Positions 11,215 through 20,455 of a stretch of DNA of 64,000 nt are shown one piece after another. The stretch lies in the NCBI RefSeq assembly GCF_030247185.1, contig NC_080572.1, forward strand, positions 91,026,935 through 91,090,934, in the 5' to 3' direction. Origin of the DNA: Malaya genurostris. Taxonomy: Eukaryota > Arthropoda > Insecta > Diptera > Culicidae. Numbering within the stretch: position 1 is the stretch's first letter; the number at the start of each line of letters is the position of its first letter. Below the pieces are notes generated by a model that saw only the letters and a list, made by a program, of their open reading frames with translations, did no database searches and was not told the DNA's origin. The translations under genes and the position numbers were made by a program.

Positions 11215-12446
11215 AAGACTGTCCCAGAAAGTATAAACGCAACCAAAAACCGCTGCCATTTCGCAATGGTTCAGAATCTGTCAATTTTTATGGCTGCGTC
11301 CTGTTGTTCACACTCTTCTCTAACCACTTGTTGTTTATTCGTTTTCATTAGTTTGTTTCGAAATGCGTGGACTTTCAGCAGAACAACATCGAAAAATTGT
11401 GTACAAATGGTGCACAGAACGCGGACTGTCACAGAGAATGGCAAAAATGGAAGGAGTAAGTGAAAAAGCCGTGCGAAATGCAATCAGGAAGTTCGGTGAG
11501 AATAACACCTTTGAGGATAAACCGAAAACGGGTCGAAAAAAAAGTTCTACTAACCCTCAGTTGGATAAACGTATACTGCAGGCAGCAAAAGAAGGAGGTT
11601 TCAGTTCGGGATGTGGCCAAAAAAGTGGGCACTTCGAAGTCAAATGTTCTTTGTGCTAAAGAACGTTTGAATCTTCGAACCTATAGGAAGCAGAAACAAC
11701 CAAAACGTAGTCTGAAACAAGAAGCACCTAAACTGCATAATCATAAAAGACTAAACCTACGTGAAACTCGATTACAAATCCTTGCCGGGACCGCCATATT
11801 ATATGGTGCGAGAAGGGCAAGTGTTAAACCAGACCGAGACATCGATTGAAGTCGAAAAATTTGGTAAAAAACTTATGGTCTGGCAAGCAATTTGTAGCTG
11901 CGGTAAGATTTCGAAACCCTTTATCACCACTGCTTCAATGAACAGCGAAATATACATCATGGAATGTTTATAAAAACGACTTCTACCCATGATTCGAAGC
12001 ATCCTGTTGTCTTCTGGCCAGATCTTGCTTCTAGCCACTACTCGAAAGCAACGGTAGAATGGTATACTACCAAAAATGTCACTTTCGTCCCAAAAGACAT
12101 GAATCCATCAAATTGCCCACAACTTCGACCAATTGAGGATTTTTGGGCATTAACGAAGGCACATCTTAGGAAACATGTCTCGGCAGCCGAAACCATTCAA
12201 CAGTTCGAAAAAGATTGGAAAAAAGTGTCAAAACTTATCGCCAAGAAGTCTGTACGGAATTTAATGAGGAACGTTCGCAAGAAGGTGCCCTAGCTAGTCT
12301 ACAATGGCTAAGTAGCAAATGTTGAGAATAATATTCTGTTGTTGTAGTCCAATATTATCAGTATATCGAATAAAATTTGAATATCTAACACTTGTGAATT
12401 ATTTACAGCAAAATCAAAGTGCGTCCATACTTTCTGGTACAGTCTT
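11215..12446 (+). mobile_element. ITmD37E Tc1/mariner transposon, copy 1
   Basis: A 1.23-kb element bounded by 26-bp inverted repeats (11215-11240 and 12421-12446; core ACTGT(C/A)CCAGAAAGTAT). It holds a broken DD37E transposase gene (next entry). A sister copy is at 28224-29462. Tc1/mariner elements insert at TA, but the flanks here have eroded: TA is visible only on the right. Confidence 0.88.
11363..12325 (+). pseudogene. ITmD37E transposase, copy 1 (frameshifted)
   Basis: The gene starts at ATG 11363 (MRGLSAEQHRKIVYKWC), giving the paired N-terminal helix-turn-helix DNA-binding region up to about residue 65, then a frameshift near 11590. Downstream frames encode the catalytic core: VKLDYK-like region (first Asp) around 11760-11780, FWPDLASSHYS (second Asp, about 12020) and QLRPIEDFW (Glu, about 12135). 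Counting gives 37 residues between the second Asp and the Glu, i.e. DD37E, the mosquito ITmD37E group. Compared with copy 2 it lacks about 60 bp before the first Asp and has other indels and a stop at 11970. It cannot make enzyme. Confidence 0.88.
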
Positions 12447-13700
12447 TATGATATCATAACTTCGTTCTCGCTGTTTTTATGTTATCGTTCGTGCTACAGC
12501 TGCCAACAGATAATGTCGGGGTGTGTTACTCTTAACAATTTCACATCAAAAGTATAACAAAAAGAGATATGTACAAAGCAACCTAAAGAACACAGCGTAA
12601 CCAGAATTATCACTATTTTGTCATTGTATGGCTGCCAACTCCGATCATACTATAAATGTCAACGTCAATTGTAGCTTTCTCCGCTTCGTGAGAATGCTGT
12701 AACAGCTTGGCTTACCACCAACAGTACAGAAATCACCAACAGAGACTTTCCTCCCCACGGGGTCGTTGTTTTTATTTCAATGCGTTTCATTCACTGCCGT
12801 CCTTTGCCGTCCATCTTTTTAGTTGTCGGTCATCGTCAACTTCGACGGTGATCGTTAAAATTGTTCGCTTTTCCCGGCAGGCCACCTAAAGGTAGCATGC
12901 CATTTTCGGACAGATAATACCGCGTAAATCCATGTATCGAGGCGGAAAGTCAGACACGATCCAGAAGGCAACGAGGTGGCCGAATGGCGAATTTATCGTG
13001 TGGCCTTATTTTGTTGATCTCGGCAGCACGATTGCACAACAAAGTGGGACATTATTTACTCGGTTACGTCAGGATTCGATCTCGTCCTGGTGCACACTCA
13101 AAACAATACTGCGGACTTACGTTGAATGTCCGAATATGGTTGTTGGGGGTTAATCAGTGCTTTCCAGGTTCCAGTCATTGTCAGCACAGGCCGAATGGTG
13201 TCTGATTTAATTTGTACGTAAAGAATCAGTAACAAAAGGTCGAATTCCAAATGCAAGAGGTCGAAAGCCATTGGAGCAGATAAATGCAGGAATTACACAA
13301 ATGAACGGAACAGAATGAAAGGAATGAAAATATCACGATGAGGCCAAAAATTTGGGCCTTTCTCTTTAGAATCTAATTCAAACTACATAGGAAAATCGCA
13401 AGAGAAAATTTAGTTGACATTGTGAAAACCAGAGCACAGATGCAAATTTGCAAATTTCAAATTTACTATACGTTGTAAACACTACTGCCACCTACTCGAC
13501 TATTCGCTGCGATCTTTAAAAACGTTCCACTACGTTTCGGAACGATAACAAAATCCTTCAGCCAGAGTTTTGGTATTAAATTACTTTAGTGGCATTTTGT
13601 CATTCTGTTTGAACGGACCTCGTAACCGTTCTTAGCGTACCGAACTATTGTATGACAGATTTTAACAATACACTAGGTATACGATATAGCCAAAACAAAT
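12447..13700. other. low-repeat, GC-elevated island, no gene identified
   Basis: 12640-13210 is less AT-rich than its surroundings and I see no repeat family in it. Two overlapping plus-strand ORFs (12932-13153, 12984-13205; 73 aa each) exist in different frames, so at most one is real, and neither shows a domain. It may be single-copy host DNA, such as a regulatory region or an unrecognised exon. A minus/plus palindrome 'gaggccaaaaatttgggcctttctc' phrase is at 13340-13362. Confidence 0.3.
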
Positions 13701-14162
13701 CACAAGCAGTCGAATGGGTGAGTTAGTAAGTGTCTTATTTTCTACGTGTATACACTGGTTTTCGAATAATGAATTAGAACGATCCAGGCATAAGCAAATG
13801 ACGACCGGTGTCGGTGTTTAGTGTGTGGTTATTACTCACAGTTTCGCTACTCGTGTCAAATTTGACATACCATACATAAAAGGATACTGACCTGAAAAGA
13901 GACAAAAACAAGAACATTTTATTAAAAACACATACTGTGTAGAAAAATTTTACTAGGAGGCAAAAAATAAGACTTTTTTGCAGTAATCAATTACAGCAAG
14001 AAAGTCGTATCTTCCGTGTTTTCATTTCAATAAATCGAGTTGTGACTCTTTATTCTTTAGCATATGTTATCTGACTAATCATACGTTAAAGGAAGATTGA
14101 AATGTGATCATTCACTGCCTTCGATTTGTTAAAATTAGGGAATGAAAAGAAAAAACCTACAA
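13701..14162. other. unassigned sequence
   Basis: No gene, RNA or repeat boundary recognised. Confidence 0.2.
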
Positions 14163-14540
14163 TGAGGTCTCTTTTTACGCGTAACTTCGGAAATCCGCGA
14201 AAAAAAATCTCGAAGCTAACGAAAAAAACTTTTTTTAGTCAAAATATCTTAGAGCTGCATGAAACGTCCAGATCTGGTGTAATCCGAAAAAATTTTTTTT
14301 TTGTGAAAATCGACTTTGGAACTAGAGAACCGCAAAATGCAAAAAAAATCACCCAGATCTGGTGTAATCTGAACATTTTTTTTCAATCGAAAATTTTTAA
14401 AGTGTCAAAGAGTTGACTTCAAAAAAAAGTTTCGGGATAACACCAGATCTCAAAATTTCATGCATTTTTAATGCTAAACAAGAAAACCGCGAAATTAAAA
14501 TTAAAATAATAAAAAACGCGTTAAGACCCCAGGGTAGTTA
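14163..14540. repeat. palindromic MITE-like repeat, copy 1
   Basis: Contains an inverted pair: GCATGAAACGTCCAGATCTG at about 14258-14277, and its partner GATAACACCAGATCTC followed by TTTCATGCA at about 14436-14464. The same arrangement recurs at 33640-33985, including flanking 'aacaagaaaacc' and 'aaatccgcg' phrases. No ORF of interest; the 96-aa ORF at 14126-14416 is a by-product of A-runs. Likely a foldback-type non-autonomous element. Confidence 0.55.
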
Positions 14541-15238
14541 TCAAAATATTTTTTTTGCCTTTACTTTCTGACATATCAGAGACTCGGATGATTCGTATCG
14601 CTAAGATGCCTAAGTTCGACTCATCCTGTAGAAGGTAAAAGTTTAGATACGAGAAGCCTTCTGCTTACTTAAATGTCACGTTTCACTTGTCACGTTTCAC
14701 TTTTCCGCACTTTATTCTTCACATCCTTGCTCTTCCTTGAGTACTATGGCTCTATAATTTCATATTATTTCTCTGCTTATAATCTCTAGTTAGTTTGATA
14801 TCGTTAAAAACAGAAAAAAAGTTATCAAAATATATACTGTAACTCAGAATCTTTGTAACAACACGAGTCGCAAAAAGTGAAAAGAACCAATCGAACCGTC
14901 CTTGGGAGATCAAAGAAAACAAACATTATTCAAGGTATAAATAATTCCGCGCCGTTTATTTGCGAGATTCAAAACTATATAGAAAAATTAAGGGGTTGTA
15001 TGCAAGACACGGCCGACCACGATTACATTAAATTTGAAATAATTCTATGGTTCCCATAACAAATACAAAAATAAAGATGATGGTGTTAATTACAAATTTA
15101 CTCTACTTTAAGCGCTTCGATTTTTTGCGAATGATACAATTGACAATTGGATTCTTTCATAATAATTGATTCCATTCTATTTTGATGCCTTCCACAGTTT
15201 TTTACATAGTAAAGATTTTAAAAATGGAAATGGAAGTC
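14541..15238. other. unassigned AT-rich sequence
   Basis: No gene recognised. A direct repeat TGTCACGTTTCACT occurs twice at 14672-14701. Nothing else stands out. Confidence 0.2.
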
Positions 15239-15760
15239 AATTAACACATGGATCAATAAGTCCCGAGACTAAAGCAGAGATGGCGCTCGTAGTAAACCAG
15301 TAACCACGTTTATCTAGAGTACTAACCTTTGCTTGAAACGGGTCAAAATTTTAAGTCGATCCGACCAGAAAAAGCTGAGTTATCGAGGTTGGAGTAAAGT
15401 CGTTTTGTAGTTTGTTTAAAAAATGGAAAAAACCGAGTTTCGTGTTTTGATAAAACATTGTTTTTTAATGGGTAAAACACCGTGCAAACGAAACAATGGA
15501 TTAAAAATGTTATCCGGACTCTTGTCCATCAAAAGCAACGATTTGTCGGTGGTTCGCCGAGCTTAAACGTGGTCGTACCGACACAAATGACGCGGAACGC
15601 TCGGGTAGACCTGTGGAAGCCGTTACACCGGAAAATGTGAGTGAAGTGACAAAAATTATAATGAAAGATCGTAAAGTGAAGCTCCGTAAGATTGCTGAGA
15701 TGGCACAGATATCATACGGAAGTGTATTTACTATCCTTCATGAAAAATTGAGCATGATGA
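15239..15760 (+). pseudogene. mariner transposase, N-terminal remnant
   Basis: The left end resembles a mariner terminal repeat (AATAAGTCCCGAGACTAAAG at about 15256-15275). An ATG at 15423 opens a mariner-like N-terminus (MEKTEFRVLIKHCF). A frameshift follows near 15470, and from about 15515 another frame reads CRWFAELKRGRTDTNDAERS, GRPVEAVTPENV, KDRKVKLRKIAEM and SVFTILHEKLSM, the two helix-turn-helix units and linker of mariner transposases. Homology stops at 15757; the whole DDD catalytic domain and the right terminal repeat are gone. Confidence 0.85.
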
Positions 15761-15969
15761 TTTCATAGTTACTTCAAAGATCAATTTTTGATAAAAACAA
15801 CCTCAAGATATAACTCTCGACAAATGAAACGATTTCATATCATAATGATAATTTTTAAGAAAGAGAATATACACAATGATTAATTTTATAAATAGCGATT
15901 CAAGAGAAGGTGTGATATGTTTTGATCGAAAAATGTTGAATCAATAACCTTGAACCAATGATCTCAACA

Positions 15970-17152
15970 ACAGTATAATTTCAGTTCGCTTTCACATCTC
16001 ATCCAAGTCAGTCGATATAACAAAACGGCTTACGTTCGGGACAGAAGAAACCAAGTACAGTATTGTGTAGTGAACAATAGAACGACCTCGAAAATAAGTG
16101 AAACAAACCAACAAAAGCTACCGCCGACACGAAAGAATACAATTGTTGTTGAATTCAGGCAGTGCAAAATTTGACCTTCGATACGAGAACTTGAAGGTTT
16201 GCTTAAGGAGCAAATGCATCTTGACATTAAACGTGTGCATTTACTTCAATGCAATAAAACAAATAATGTTGTTTACATCAAATTTTCTAAAGAGTTGGAT
16301 GCAATTCAATTCGCAAAAGACAAAAATAATGTGCACTATGTGGAGCATGAAAATATCAAGTACAACATTCCAGTATATATGGAAGATAGTGCTATAGAAG
16401 TGCGTGTGCATGATCTTCCCTCAAGCGTCATCGATCCTTATATTCGTAAAACTATGTCCCAATACGGAGAGATTCTCTCTATCGAAAAAGAAAAGTGGAA
16501 GAACTTTTTCCCCGATATTCTAAATGGCGTACGTTTGTTACGCATGCACTTGAAGAGGCCTATACCTTCTTATGTGACTTTCGGTCAGGATACAAGAATC
16601 CCGTGCAAATCACTTGTTACCTATGACAATCACATGGCCACATGTCAATATTTCCAAAATGCTGTTCACTTAGGTAAGCCATGTGATAAACTGGACAAGG
16701 AGACAACTACACCAACGGACAACGGTGCTTCTTTCACACCAACCCCAAGCAACCCCAGTACACCTGTGACAGTCACCAACAACAGTGAAGTATCCCCTTC
16801 AACGAAACCATCCAACGTATCTCATATAGAACACAGTACACCGGCTGTAGTTAACAGCTTACCATCCAATCAACCAGCAACTGCAAACAATGTACAACAA
16901 GGCGCATCTACAGCAACTAGCAACGAAATCAACAACAATACCACGGTAATGGATAACGAGACGAACCACGAACAACCTGCCCTCAATTCTCGCAGGAGGG
17001 AAATGAAAGCTCCTCTCCCCCTAGAAAAAGGGTGACAACGAGATCTAATACAAAAAATTTTTTAGCTAAAAACTAAGCTCAATCGGCCACGTAAAGCTTG
17101 TACGCAAATAGGCCTGAGTAAAAATATCTTTTATAAAAAAACAGTGTAATTT
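15970..17152 (+). mobile_element. ORF1-only retroposon, copy 1, with TSD
   Basis: A 1,159-bp insertion (15982-17140) starts CAGTTCGCTTTCACAT, carries an ORF1-like gene, a roughly 100-nt 3' UTR (about 17036-17134) and a short A-tail (17135-17140). It is flanked by ACAGTATAATTT (15970-15981) and ACAGTGTAATTT (17141-17152), an 11/12 target-site duplication. There is no endonuclease or reverse transcriptase. Copy 2 (61394-62350, minus) has the same 5' start and the same ORF1-to-3'-UTR transition, so lack of ORF2 is a property of the family. The closest known architecture is the ORF1-only HAL1 type of mammalian LINEs. It would depend on an RT in trans. Confidence 0.82.
16214..17035 (+). pseudogene. 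ORF1-like protein of the ORF1-only retroposon, copy 1
   Basis: The open stretch from ATG 16214 to TGA 17033 encodes about 270 residues. A central folded region includes VRVHDLPSSV, KTMSQYGE and EKWKNFFPDILNGVRLLRM, then GQDTRIPCKSLVTYDN and a single zinc-knuckle-like motif, then a Thr/Ser/Asn/Pro-rich tail. The knuckle, expected C-x2-C-x4-H-x4-C, reads CQYFQNAVHLGKPC, with the second Cys replaced by Phe. The frame is homologous upstream of this ATG (FRQCKI...PSIRELEGLL), but a TGA at 16172 interrupts it where copy 2 has CGA (Arg). Another frame continues the coding similarity past 17033 (VTTRSN), so the C-terminus may also be frameshifted. Role by family: RNA-binding, gag-like. Confidence 0.75.
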
Positions 17153-17929
17153 TAGTGATGCTTCGTTAAAAAGCGTCGGTAATCTTCAGAGAGTGTCTGA
17201 AAATACTATGGCAGCAATACAAGGAAGAAAGCATGACACTGTCCGCGCAACATTACAACGCATGTAGTGACAAGACGCTTGTTGTTTTGATGTAAATGAT
17301 AATTGAACTGAAACTGGCGGTGAACCGAGTTCAGTAAGGGGTTGTAATGACATGTAATACATGTAAAATCGCAGATCAGCTTATCTTGAGTTTATCGTTA
17401 ATACTCTATGGTTTTGAATCTTTTGCAGCGTTTTATTTCTGGTGAGATAACAACTTGTTCAAATTGATACTGCCATAACCATAACAATTCAAACTAATTT
17501 TTCAGTTTATATAAATTTATATAAATCCATCAACAAATGACTGAGTTATAAGCGTTTCAAATTATGACAAAAAAGATTACGCGGTTAGTTTTGCATATAG
17601 TGAAGAGTAAGGCATTTTTAATTTTAATTCAAACTCAATATTCAGAGTATTTCCCATTACTAACAACTAATTTTATCCATCTTTCATGCAATACGCGAAT
17701 ACCATTTTTGAAAAGTTTGACCGTTTATGCCGCAATCCACGAATCGATCCATCTTATGACTTTTTTTATTTTATTCAATAACATAATATTTAAGACACAC
17801 TGCTTAAGCTACACGATGCCAAGGGCAGTTTCTAATTTTTATTTACCGACTAACTCAAAACTAGGATAGTATCATTAAGTGATGTCGTATTGGGGTTGCA
17901 ATGGCCGATTTTGGCAGATCCAGCCTTTG
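17153..17929. other. unassigned AT-rich sequence
   Basis: No gene recognised; the 101-aa ORF at 17564-17869 shows no domain or signal peptide that I would defend. 17153-17420 is slightly GC-richer. Confidence 0.2.
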
Positions 17930-18165
17930 TGACTTCATCATAATTTTAGAAATGCTGGCCTGCCAGGCCATGCTGCGTAAAAAACAGTGATCGGAAGAAG
18001 CAATGTCTGAGCTATACGGCGACATCCCATTGGTGCGTTTCTAAGTATGTTTACCGGTTGTGAAACAAGTGAGCGGGTATTGTCATGATGCAAAATTACT
18101 TTTTCGTGTGAATCGGTGTATTGTGGCCTTTTTTCTTGCAATACTCGCCTCAACCACATCAATTG
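17930..18165 (-). pseudogene. mariner transposase, C-terminal remnant
   Basis: The minus strand encodes LQEKRPQYTDSHEKVILHHD, i.e. the block around the second catalytic Asp (HHDN) of mariner transposases. After a frameshift and stop codons, WDVAV and HGLAGQHF-NYDEV follow, the usual C-terminal blocks. The first Asp, most of the core and both terminal repeats are absent. It is in opposite orientation to the N-terminal remnant at 15.4 kb, so the two are not halves of one simple insertion. Confidence 0.8.
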
Positions 18166-18709
18166 TTATTGGTAGACCTTCCCCGTGATACTGGGTTAAA
18201 CCCAGTTGCAGCCAAATCTAACAAACCTAAATTCGTTTGAAAGCTTGAAAAAATAAAAAATAAATGTGTTGAAAAAAAATAATCATCCTAAGAAAAATGG
18301 TTTACTTACACTGTTTTAATGACAAGAGAAAGACATTATCACACCACTAGGTGGATTAAGAAGACGTTTCTTAAATCTAGGTACGATTCATTATGTGCAA
18401 TTGTTAATTTATTGTTTCAATAATCAAGTACCGACCAATGTGAGCGTGTATACCGAACCAAAAACATATTTAATCCACGACACACTGTATCTTTTATTCC
18501 ACATTTGAATAATCTTGCATCAATGTTGAATTGTGTCGAAAACTTGAAATTGAAATTTTAAGAATACAATAATAAACAAATTATCCGAACAAATTTTATG
18601 TTGCAAAATTTGATTGTTTGAACAGCAGCAATTGAATAAATTCGGGGACGGTTTCACTTCTCTTTTATTGTATCCTCTATATTTTTTGTTTGTGATTTAT
18701 TTATTACAT
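18166..18709. other. unassigned AT-rich sequence
   Basis: No gene. A phrase around 18340-18362 (CACACCACTAGGTGGATTAA) is shared in form with the 'cacctagcagtgag' repeat family at 33290-33345 and 42694-42740, suggesting a decayed fragment. Confidence 0.25.
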
Positions 18710-18718
18710 ACTGTGTCC

Positions 18719-18832
18719 TATTTATTTTTTGTTTCAATTATAGAGGTTTGAACACACCCTTTTTGACCTTATGTGCGGGGCTGGGAATCGAACCCAGGCG
18801 GGCTGCATGGAAGGCATCGAATATCTTATCAC
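18719..18832 (-). mobile_element. tRNA-derived SINE, copy 2
   Basis: On the minus strand this reads CCTGGGTTCGATTCCCAGCC (perfect polymerase III B box GGTTCGATTCC), CCCCGCACATAAGGTCAAAA and the tail CCTCTATAATTGAAAC, the same body and tail as copy 1 at 8573-8726. It is flanked by ACTGTGTCC at 18710-18718 and 18833-18841. It is about 40 bp shorter at the 5' side, lacking the A-box part. Confidence 0.78.
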
Positions 18833-18841
18833 ACTGTGTCC

Positions 18842-19059
18842 GTCCCCTGTGTACTATTTCAATCAAAATAAATCTTGAAAAAAGAATACTAGTTGTTTCG
18901 AGAAACCTTGCAAAGAAAAAAATCGTGTTATTCCGTGAAACATTGCACGGTTTTTGGAAAACAAATCATGGTGGAAAATTGCGTGTAAAACCAGAACTGA
19001 ATGCATGTAATTCTATTCTTTCAGCAATTATAACTGTAAGCAGTGTGAATCGATCCAGT
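18842..19059. other. unassigned sequence
   Basis: No gene; an unremarkable 107-aa ORF (18748-19071) runs through the SINE and this stretch and is not credible. Confidence 0.2.
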
Positions 19060-19490
19060 TATAAAGGGTGATTTTTTCTGGTATCTTATTGGCAACACTG
19101 TTTTTGACAGATTACACGTGAATCGTGTCTTGTGTCGTTTTCAAATTTGTTCAGTTTGATCTATCATTTAATCATGAATCGTCGTTTAGTCAATAATTTA
19201 ATCAAAAATGGGCGCTGGCTAAGTTGAAGGAAGATCCACTTTTTTATCAAAAAATTGTGTTCAGCGGATCCATTGCTGGTTGAATGAATACGTCAACAAG
19301 CGAAATTGCCGCATCTGGAGTGAAGACCAGCCAGAAGTATTGCAAGAACTACCAATGCATCCCAAAAACAGTCCGAGTTTGGTGTGGATTATGGGGCCAG
19401 TATCATTATTCGTGAAATACCGGCCGATATGTTGGAGACAGTGTGCTAAAATTGGACCTTGCGCATGGATTGTTTAGCGGTCTTCGAAGA
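19060..19490 (+). pseudogene. Tc1/mariner-like transposase remnant, internally deleted
   Basis: The left end begins AAAGGGTGATTTTTTCTGGT, like terminal repeats of insect mariner-type elements, followed by a 5' leader and an ATG at about 19173. Coding pieces are LKEDPLFYQKIVFS (the block carrying the first catalytic Asp in intact relatives; here the DEAH-like part is mutated), EYVNKRNCRIWSEDQPE and LQELPMHPKNS. Most of the DNA-binding N-terminus and all of the C-terminal catalytic part are deleted. Only a fossil. Confidence 0.7.
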
Positions 19491-19590
19491 TTTTCCTCCT
19501 CGATAAATTTCCTACAAAAATAACGCATGCACTGATTTCTAGAGTTCATGGATTGATCTCCAGCTGATTTTTTTTTGTAAAAAGTAAATT

Positions 19591-19879
19591 TCTCTATATA
19601 TATTATTTTTACGTTTCGACCAAACCTGCATCGGCCAGAAATAGTCGAAAACACGTTTTCGTTCGGCACGTCAGAAAAGACATTGCACTCCGTTGCAAAA
19701 CAAAAAGTGTTCTGTAAATAGCAGAAACTTTACGTCTGCTTAGCGGTTCAGATTAAACTGCTGAGTTTCGCACTAAGCAGTTCAATTTGAACTGCTCTGC
19801 ACTGATGAGTAAAAGACGAAACGTAAAAATAATAAAAACGGTTAAAATGTGGCTAACCCCTAAATGATCTCTATATATA
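19591..19879 (+). mobile_element. hammerhead-ribozyme element (retrozyme-like), monomer with TSD
   Basis: A 265-bp insertion (19603-19867) lies between identical 12-bp repeats TCTCTATATATA (19591-19602, 19868-19879). It holds one complete hammerhead ribozyme (next entry) and upstream body homologous to the unit at 62690-62768 (TTCGGCACGTCAG, TGTAAATAG, CTTTACGTCTGCT). Its first 18 bp (19601-19618) are the exact inverse of 19817-19834, the 3' flank of the ribozyme. This suggests a rearranged or inverted 5' end. It has no ORF. Retrozymes are small non-autonomous retroelements whose RNA self-processes and circularises; assignment here is by structure only. Confidence 0.7.
19729..19827 (+). ncRNA. 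hammerhead self-cleaving ribozyme
   Basis: All core elements are present in order. Stem III 5' strand UUUACGU (19729-19735), then C19736 as the cleavage nucleotide. Stem I: 19737-19739 with 19799-19801, a small internal loop, 19742-19750 with 19788-19796, and an apical hairpin (19756-19762 with 19776-19782). Core CUGAUGA at 19802-19808. Short stem II of two pairs (GU/AC, 19809-19817, loop AAAAG). GAAA at 19818-19821. Stem III 3' strand ACGUAAA (19821-19827) pairs perfectly over 7 bp with the 5' strand. Open ends lie in stem III. Stem II is unusually small, which may lower activity unless stem I contacts stabilise it. Confidence 0.78.
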
Positions 19880-20216
19880 GTTTCTCCGATCGAGCTAATA
19901 TTTTGCATGGTGCTTATGGGACCGAAAAGGAACACGAAAATTTTGATGGAGACATCCAACGATTTCATGTATGACAGGGACTTCCGGTGAAGCTGCCTAC
20001 GAACCCCAGCCCATCGTTTGGTATTTTGACGTTGTTTCGAAATTTGAGATATTCGTTATTTTGAAGGGGCCTCCCCAAGAAATTATTTGAAACACCACAG
20101 TAGCTCAAGGGAGTCTGAATGGGAAGTATAATTCTATCGAATATTTGTACAAAGCTGTCCGAGCTGTAAATGTTCAAAACTATGTCACTTTTGAAGTGGT
20201 TTTGTTTTGCGTACAC
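19880..20216. other. unassigned sequence
   Basis: Some phrases (CCGATCGAGCTAATATTTTG, 'gcttatgggaccgaaaagg') look like decayed dispersed-repeat sequence. The 83-aa minus ORF at 19965-20216 has no domain. Confidence 0.2.
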
Positions 20217-20455
20217 AGAAAAAAATAATTAAATTTACACGACATGTAATTTAATGATACTTTGAAAGAGACGTCAAAAGTGAAAGTAAATTAGAATGCC
20301 TTGATTTTTCGATGAATTATACAACATATTTTAATTTACGCTTAGTTTTGCTTTTTGAAGTATATTGAAAAGTAAAGAACTGAGGAGTAACTTGATATTC
20401 AACTTCCTACTCCAAATATGCGCATGAAAATAGATGTAAATATTTTTATCTGTGA
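20217..20455. mobile_element. short MITE with CACAGA(A/T)AAAAAT ends
   Basis: About 239 bp with inverted ends: left CACAGAAAAAAATAATT, right (reverse complement) CACAGATAAAAATATTT. Interior phrases (CAAATATGCGCATGAAAATAG) match the elements at 7340-7400 and 47444-47560. No ORF. Target duplication is not clear, so the superfamily is not assigned. Confidence 0.5.

Noticed and set aside
12932..13205. Two 73-aa ORFs that at first suggested a metalloprotease fragment
   Set aside because: No zinc-binding HExxH-type motif; overlapping frames; similarity was only impressionistic.
17564..17869. 101-aa ORF with hydrophobic stretches
   Set aside because: AT-rich sequence readily gives Phe/Ile/Leu-rich frames; no signal peptide logic or homology.
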